Positions 5,300-9,344 of a DNA stretch of 9,344 nt are shown piece by piece; within the stretch, counting starts at the first letter, position 1; every line of letters begins with the position of its first letter. A program made the translations under genes and the position numbers. The DNA is taken from positions 1-9,344 of the forward strand of contig JAJZCP010000018.1 in NCBI GenBank assembly GCA_021846065.1. Direction: 5' to 3'. The notes under the pieces are model-generated. The model saw only the letters and a list, made by a program, of their open reading frames with translations. It ran no database searches and was not told where the DNA came from. The stretch comes from Acidobacteriota bacterium. GTDB lineage: Bacteria; Acidobacteriota; Terriglobia; Terriglobales; Acidobacteriaceae.

Positions 5300-7447
5300 T
5301 TAGCGCGCGGGCGCGGGGAGTTTCGCCAGTGCGTCCATTACGATCGACCGGGTTAGAACTTCCGGCAGCAGCGTGGCAGCGGAGTTGCTATCGCCCGGGT
5401 ACAGCGCGTATGTGGGAACGCCGCTGCGTCCCAGCTGGGCCAAAGCGTTGGTGATGGCGTCGTCGTGGTTGGTCCAGTCCGCGCGCATGGTAACAACCTT
5501 ATGGTCGCGAAATGCCTGCTGCATCGATGCACTGTCCAGAACGGTCCGCTCGTTCACCTGACAGCTTAAGCACCATGCAGCGGAAAAGTCGACGAAGACA
5601 GGCTTTCCCTGCGCGCGGTATTGCGCCAGCTTCTCCGGCGAAAATGGCTGCCACATACCGGATGCATTTTGGGTGGCCGCGCCTGTTTGTGGCCGAGGCT
5701 GCCGCGCCGCCCACACGGGAAATGCAATCGCGAGGGCCAACAAAATGACTGCGGCCACTGTTCCTGTTCGCTGCGCCGGCCACCGGCCAAGCACCCATCC
5801 GGCAACCGCAGTCAGCAGCAGCCCGACCATTAATGCAGCAACGCCCGTACTTCCTGTGATCTGGAAGAAGACCCAGGCCATCCAGATCACTGCCAGAAAG
5901 ATTGGCAGCGAGACCGCCTGCTTCAGCAGCTCCATCCACGCACCGGGGCGGGGCAGAATCCGCGCCCACGCCGGTTGCAGCGTCAACAGAACATAGGGCG
6001 CAGCCAGCCCGAGGGCGATGGCGGTAAAGACCGCGAAGGTGACAAAGGCGCTCTGCGCCAAAGCAAAGCCGATGGCAGCGCCCATGAATGGCGCCGTGCA
6101 GGGCGTGGCGACCACCGTTGCCAGCACGCCGGTAAAAAAGCTGCCGGAATACCCGCCGCGACTGGCCGCACCGCCGCCGATGCTGGTGGCTGTCAGGCCC
6201 AGTTCAAACTGCCCGGCCAGGCTGAGGCCCAGGAAGAAAAACAGCAGCGCCATGATGGCGACAAAGTACGGCGATTGAAACTGAAAGCCCCAGCCGAGAT
6301 GAGCGCCGCCCGCCCGCAGCACCAGCAGCAACCCGACAATGATCCAGAAGGAAACCACGATGCCGGCGGTGTAGACGGCGCCATGTGCGCGCAGCCTGCG
6401 CCGCTCCTCCCCGGAAGACTGCACCAGCGCCAGCCCTTTGATGAACAGGACTGGAAACACGCAGGGCATCAGGTTCAGGATCGCGCCACCGAGAAACGCC
6501 AGCGCAAGAATCCCGATCAGCGACTCCCCGGACTTTGGCGGGGTAGCCGGAGTCATCGGAAGTGCAGAGACCGGCGGAACCTTCTGGGAAAACTGATAGG
6601 CCGTGCCATCGGGAAGTTTGATCAGCCCATGAAGGTCCGGCGGAAACTGCGTGGCGCCCTGCGCCTTCAGCAGCGTGATGCGCGCCCCTGTCGCCAGCGG
6701 CTGCACATGCTGCGGGGCGGCATTTGCCAGCACACCACTGTCAAATGGATAGAATTCTGCCGATGCGATGCGCCCGACACCGAGGATAGTTACAATCCAG
6801 TGCTGCCTGGTCTGCTGCAGCTGCACGGTTGCACCTTGCGGCAAATCCCGCGGCAATGACCGTTCCGCAGCCGCAAAGAGCGGCGCTGTTTTAGGGTCGA
6901 GCGGTCCAGGTTGCTCGGCGACAGCGATGGTACGGGTGACGGTCGCATGGCCGGGCAGACATACACTGCTGCACACCAGATAGTGGACTTCGCCGCTGAT
7001 GGTGACGGGCTCGCCAGGCTTAAGACCCGGGAGCGCATGCATCGTGACCGGCAGCAGCACCTGGCCCTCATAGCCGAAATCCATCAACGGACCGAGCGGC
7101 AGACGCATGGGCGCGGGAAACTGCAGCGGACCTGCCGTTATGTTCTTTGGGAGCTTCCAGTCAATGCGCGGCGGCTCACCAGCGTCCCCGGCATTGAGCC
7201 AGTAGATGTGCCAGCGCGGCTCGATGGTGAAGTGCAGTCCGGCGAGAAAGTCACGGCCGGGTGCGGTCGCTGTCCGGCGCGTGACAAGTTCCACGGTCAG
7301 GTGCGACGCTCCGGCTGGACCGGCGTTGCCCGCCTGTGCCCGTCCGGCGGCCGGCGCAAACATCCCCGCCAGAACCGCCACCACGATTGCCAGGTGGAGG
7401 ACACGGGAAACGCAGGTTATCCGCGAGCTGCAGCCGCTCTTTGCCAC
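5300..7447 (-). CDS. dsbD: thiol:disulfide interchange protein DsbD (ScsB-like), 715 aa
   Basis: DsbD carries electrons from cytoplasmic thioredoxin across the inner membrane to periplasmic thiol partners. A signal peptide (basic start, hydrophobic 18-34, likely cleavage after GRAQA at 39) precedes a periplasmic N-terminal domain with the redox pair Cys159-Cys163 (VCSSVC). The membrane domain (about 308-580, roughly eight helices) has its two redox cysteines in LMPCVFPVL (Cys329) and ATPCTAPFMG (Cys450). The C-terminal thioredoxin domain (about 600-715) has WCLSC (Cys626, Cys629) and the cis-proline GVPTY (Pro678). All six catalytic cysteines are therefore present. The CX3C pair with a following Pro-Gly resembles ScsB-type N-terminal domains more than the classic E. 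coli arrangement. The start is a GTG at 7447, supported by AAGGAG eight bases upstream. It overlaps the preceding gene by 31 bases and is probably translationally coupled to it. It ends with TAA. Confidence 0.95.
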   Translation of the reverse strand: MAKSGCSSRITCVSRVLHLAIVVAVLAGMFAPAAGRAQAGNAGPAGASHLTVELVTRRTATAPGRDFLAGLHFTIEPRWHIYWLNAGDAGEPPRIDWKLPKNITAGPLQFPAPMRLPLGPLMDFGYEGQVLLPVTMHALPGLKPGEPVTISGEVHYLVCSSVCLPGHATVTRTIAVAEQPGPLDPKTAPLFAAAERSLPRDLPQGATVQLQQTRQHWIVTILGVGRIASAEFYPFDSGVLANAAPQHVQPLATGARITLLKAQGATQFPPDLHGLIKLPDGTAYQFSQKVPPVSALPMTPATPPKSGESLIGILALAFLGGAILNLMPCVFPVLFIKGLALVQSSGEERRRLRAHGAVYTAGIVVSFWIIVGLLLVLRAGGAHLGWGFQFQSPYFVAIMALLFFFLGLSLAGQFELGLTATSIGGGAASRGGYSGSFFTGVLATVVATPCTAPFMGAAIGFALAQSAFVTFAVFTAIALGLAAPYVLLTLQPAWARILPRPGAWMELLKQAVSLPIFLAVIWMAWVFFQITGSTGVAALMVGLLLTAVAGWVLGRWPAQRTGTVAAVILLALAIAFPVWAARQPRPQTGAATQNASGMWQPFSPEKLAQYRAQGKPVFVDFSAAWCLSCQVNERTVLDSASMQQAFRDHKVVTMRADWTNHDDAITNALAQLGRSGVPTYALYPGDSNSAATLLPEVLTRSIVMDALAKLPAPAR

Positions 7448-7839
7448 CGGACGTGCTCCTTATAAATGCAGCGGTCCGCGGCAACCTTAATGCCTGCGGC
7501 CTCCGCAGTTGCAGTGGCCGCAGGGTGAATAACTCCCTCCTGCAGCCACAGGTATTTCGCGCCAATGGCGATCGTGTCCTCGACAATCTGGGGGACGAAC
7601 TCCGGCGCACGAAATACGTCCACCATATCGATGGGAAATGGAATATCGCGCAGGCTGGCATATACCGGCTCGCCAAGAACTTCCTTGAGCACGGGATTTA
7701 CAGGCACAATCCGATATCCGCGGCTTTGCATCTCCCGCGCAACCGAGTAACTGGGCCGCTCCGGCTTGTTTGAAATTCCGACGACCGCAATCGTCTTCGT
7801 CTGCGCCAGCATCTCGTGAATCGTCTCGGGTTCGTTCAC
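7417..7839 (-). CDS. YccU-type CoA-binding domain protein, 140 aa
   Basis: This is a small single-domain Rossmann-fold protein of the CoA_binding_2 (YccU/YneT) family. Visible hallmarks are TIAVVGISNKPERPSYSVA (16-34, the nucleotide-binding glycine loop), GYRIVPVNP (41-49), GEPVYASLRDIP (56-67), DMVDVFRAPEFVP (71-83), IGAKYLWLQEGV (92-103) and AADRCIYKEH (120-129). Family members are related to the nucleotide-binding domain of succinyl-CoA synthetase alpha and bind CoA or a similar ligand, but their physiological role is not established. The start is a GTG at 7839 with AGAGGA (complement of 7845-7850) five bases upstream. It lies 28 bases after prfB, and its last 31 bases overlap dsbD and contain the dsbD ribosome-binding site. 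It ends with TAA. The family call is firm; the function is unknown. Confidence 0.92.
   Translation of the reverse strand: MNEPETIHEMLAQTKTIAVVGISNKPERPSYSVAREMQSRGYRIVPVNPVLKEVLGEPVYASLRDIPFPIDMVDVFRAPEFVPQIVEDTIAIGAKYLWLQEGVIHPAATATAEAAGIKVAADRCIYKEHVRWQRAAAARG
7456..7461 (-). promoter_or_regulatory. strong ribosome-binding site for dsbD inside the upstream gene
   Basis: The minus strand reads AAGGAG here, eight bases before the GTG start of dsbD at 7447. It lies within the coding sequence of the CoA-binding protein. It fixes the dsbD start and suggests coupling between the two genes. Confidence 0.85.
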
Positions 7840-7867
7840 TGTTTTCCTCTTCCGGGCGCTGTGGCCG

Positions 7868-8996
7868 CTAGTCGAGATCGTCGGCTACCGGCGCAGCAAT
7901 GTTGCCTTCCCGGCGCATGCGCAAAAATCCCTGGATGAACATTTCAAGGTCGCCATTCAGCACGCGGTCCACGTCGCCGGTCTCAACACGTGTCCGCAGA
8001 TCTTTCACCATGCGATACGGCTGCAGCACATAGGAGCGAATCTGCGAACCAAAGTTGATTTCGAGCTTGGCATCTTCAATTTTGCGCGTGATGGCCCGCT
8101 TCTTCTCAAGCTCGTATTCATACAGGCGCGAGCGCAGCATCTTCATCGCCTTCTCGCGGTTCTTATGCTGGGATCGCTCATTCTGGCAAGATACGACGAT
8201 GCCGGTCGGCAGATGCGTCATTCGGACGGCAGAGTCAGTGGTATTGACATGCTGGCCGCCCTTGCCGCCGGAGCGGTAGGTATCGATGCGCAGCTCTTCC
8301 GGCTTGATGTCAATTTCGATCGAATCATCAATCTCCGGCGAGACATAGACACTGGCAAACGAAGTGTGGCGCCGCTTGGCAGAGTCGAACGGTGAGATGC
8401 GGACCAGCCGGTGCACACCGGTTTCTCCGCTGAGCAAACCGTAGGCGTATTCTCCGGTGATCGTGAAGGTCGCTGACTTGATCCCCGCCTCGTCGCCCGC
8501 CTGCTGATCGTTCATCTCGGTCTTGAAGCCCTGGCGCTCAGCCCAGCGAAGATACATGCGCATCAGCATCTCCGCCCAGTCCTGCGACTCGGTTCCACCC
8601 GCGCCCGGATGCACGGTAACGATTGCGTTCAGCGGGTCTGTCTCTTCCGAGAGCATGGTGCGCGCTTCGAGCGTCTCGGAAAAGGTGCGCAGCGCTTCGA
8701 TTTCGCGTTCCAGCTCGGGCTCTACGGCTTCGCCCTCACGCGCCAGCTCAAAATATGCGGCGATGTCTTCACGACGCCGGCGCAGTTCGGCCTCGTGGGC
8801 AAGGAGCGCTTCCAGGCGCTTGCGCTCGCGCATCAGCGGCTGTGACAGGGCTGGATTGGCCCAGATCGCAGGATCGGCTACTTTACTTTCGATGGAATCG
8901 AGCTCTTTGCGCAGCCGTTCTGCGTCAAAGATACTCCTGCAGATCGCGCACCTTTTGCTCGACAGGGTTATACGCGTATTCCAGATCGCTGAGCAT
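7868..8996 (-). CDS. prfB: peptide chain release factor 2 (RF2), with programmed +1 frameshift
   Basis: RF2 reads UGA and UAA stop codons and releases the peptide. The gene is in two frames. A 23-codon first part (ATG at 8996, beginning MLSDLEYAYNPVEQ and ending LQEYL) stops at TGA (8925-8927). The second part resumes at GAC (8926-8924), skipping the T at 8927, and runs to TAG at 7868. The joined product is 375 residues, close to the usual 365. It has the RF2 stop-codon motif SPF at 201-203 and the catalytic GGQ at 246-248 (SGGKGGQHVNTTDSAVR). The post-shift segment DAERLRKELDSIESKVADP aligns naturally with the RF2 N-terminal coiled domain. The in-frame ATG at 8833 is not the true start, since it would drop the first 54 residues. 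No strong ribosome-binding site precedes the 8996 ATG. It lies 27 bases after lnt. Its own stop is UAG, read by RF1. Confidence 0.97.
8924..8938 (-). promoter_or_regulatory. prfB programmed +1 frameshift site (RF2 autoregulation)
   Basis: On the minus strand the order is AGGAG (8938-8934), TAT, CTT, TGA (8927-8925), C (8924). This is the classic prfB layout: an internal Shine-Dalgarno-like element three bases before the slippery CTT, then a UGA followed by C, a poor termination context. In the established mechanism, low RF2 leaves the ribosome paused at UGA, so it slips +1 and makes full-length RF2; high RF2 terminates translation after 23 residues. The element matches the E. coli site except that AGGAG replaces AGGGGG. 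Confidence 0.96.
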
Positions 8997-9023
8997 GGTC
9001 GTGTCCGACTTTATTGGGAAAGG

Positions 9024-9344
9024 TCACGCCCGCAGCCGCGGATGCACAAACGCACCGTCCACAGCAAGGGCTACTGCGATTATGGCACATAGCCACGCGA
9101 ACCAGTCGCCGTGCCGGGTGTAGAAGGTTTGCCTCTCCAGCAGACCAAAGTGCGCATAGAGCGACGTGACAGCGTGCCGCGGAGCACTGGCGACGACACG
9201 GCCCCAGGGATCAATCACCGCGGTGATACCGCTGTTGGTATCGCGCAGCAGCCAGCGGTCATTTTCGATCGCACGCATCCGTGCAATGTTCAGGTGCTGC
9301 CATGGTGCACTGGTATCTCCGTACCAGCCGTCGTCGGAAATATT
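9024..9344 (-). CDS. lnt: apolipoprotein N-acyltransferase (Lnt), C-terminal part
   Basis: Lnt transfers an acyl chain from phospholipid to the N-terminal cysteine of lipoproteins, the last step of their maturation at the inner membrane. The frame is open to the window edge and 106 residues are visible, beginning NISDDGWYGDTSAPWQHL and followed by ARMRAIENDRWLLRDTNSG. Both match the conserved end of the nitrilase-fold domain just after the catalytic cysteine, which itself lies outside the window. ITAVIDPWGRVV follows, and then a final hydrophobic helix (about visible residues 82-98, FAWLCAIIAVALAV) typical of the Lnt C-terminus. It ends with TGA, 27 bases before prfB, so lnt, prfB, the CoA-binding gene and dsbD are likely co-transcribed. 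A nitrilase-family protein other than Lnt is unlikely because of the terminal membrane helix. Confidence 0.92.
   Translation of the reverse strand, partial: NISDDGWYGDTSAPWQHLNIARMRAIENDRWLLRDTNSGITAVIDPWGRVVASAPRHAVTSLYAHFGLLERQTFYTRHGDWFAWLCAIIAVALAVDGAFVHPRLRA

Noticed and set aside
5975..6859. 294-residue plus-strand open frame opposite dsbD
   Set aside because: It lies wholly antisense to the DsbD membrane domain and N-terminal region, and its Arg/Gln/His-rich low-complexity composition is typical of antisense frames in GC-rich genes.
7868..8833. prfB starting at the ATG at 8833
   Set aside because: It would lack 54 N-terminal RF2 residues; the canonical frameshift site and upstream 23-codon frame explain the full-length protein.
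8924..8930. Sequencing error or pseudogene at the prfB frame change
   Set aside because: The frame change occurs exactly at CTT TGA C with an internal AGGAG, the conserved programmed site of prfB, so it is genuine regulation.

Overview
The window is a GC-rich, densely packed bacterial chromosome segment with no sign of phage, plasmid or insertion sequences. The mix of genes suggests an Acidobacteriota (Terriglobia-type) genome: a CRTAC1-like FG-GAP/ASPIC-UnbV protein, a full DsbD with a Cys-X3-Cys N-terminal domain, Lnt and RF2. This placement is an inference from gene content and was not tested by any search.

Layout. (1) 1-743, plus strand: the C-terminal end of a secreted FG-GAP/VCBS repeat protein with an ASPIC/UnbV domain. 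(2) 751-2687, minus strand: an operon-like run of tsaC (threonylcarbamoyl-AMP synthase, tRNA t6A pathway), then a YdcF/DUF218 membrane protein, then a small exported protein of unknown function. (3) 2688-2819: a divergent intergenic region. (4) 2820-4957, plus strand: a SpoU/TrmH-family RNA methyltransferase overlapping rarA (AAA+ replication-fork maintenance ATPase) by 4 bases. (5) 4958-5299: a non-coding gap between two converging operons, filled by six degenerate tandem repeats, each carrying a short hairpin and a linker with no T on the plus strand. (6) 5300-9344, minus strand: a tight operon of lnt (C-terminal end only), prfB, a YccU-type CoA-binding protein and dsbD.

How the genes relate. 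The lnt-prfB-CoA-binding-dsbD run has gaps of 27 and 28 bases and then a 31-base overlap, so it is probably one transcript. It mixes envelope functions (lipoprotein acylation, periplasmic thiol reduction) with translation termination. tsaC and the SpoU methyltransferase diverge from a shared 132-base region, and both act on RNA.

Main points for a reader. prfB must be annotated across a canonical programmed +1 frameshift (TAT CTT TGA C after an internal AGGAG); the uninterrupted downstream frame alone misses the first 54 residues. The repeat array at 4980-5266 is the least explained element. Its hairpin-plus-linker design, and the pairing kept in a diverged copy, suggest a selected RNA or DNA structure, possibly connected with transcription termination between the two operons. 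I found no convincing new multi-gene defence or mobile system.
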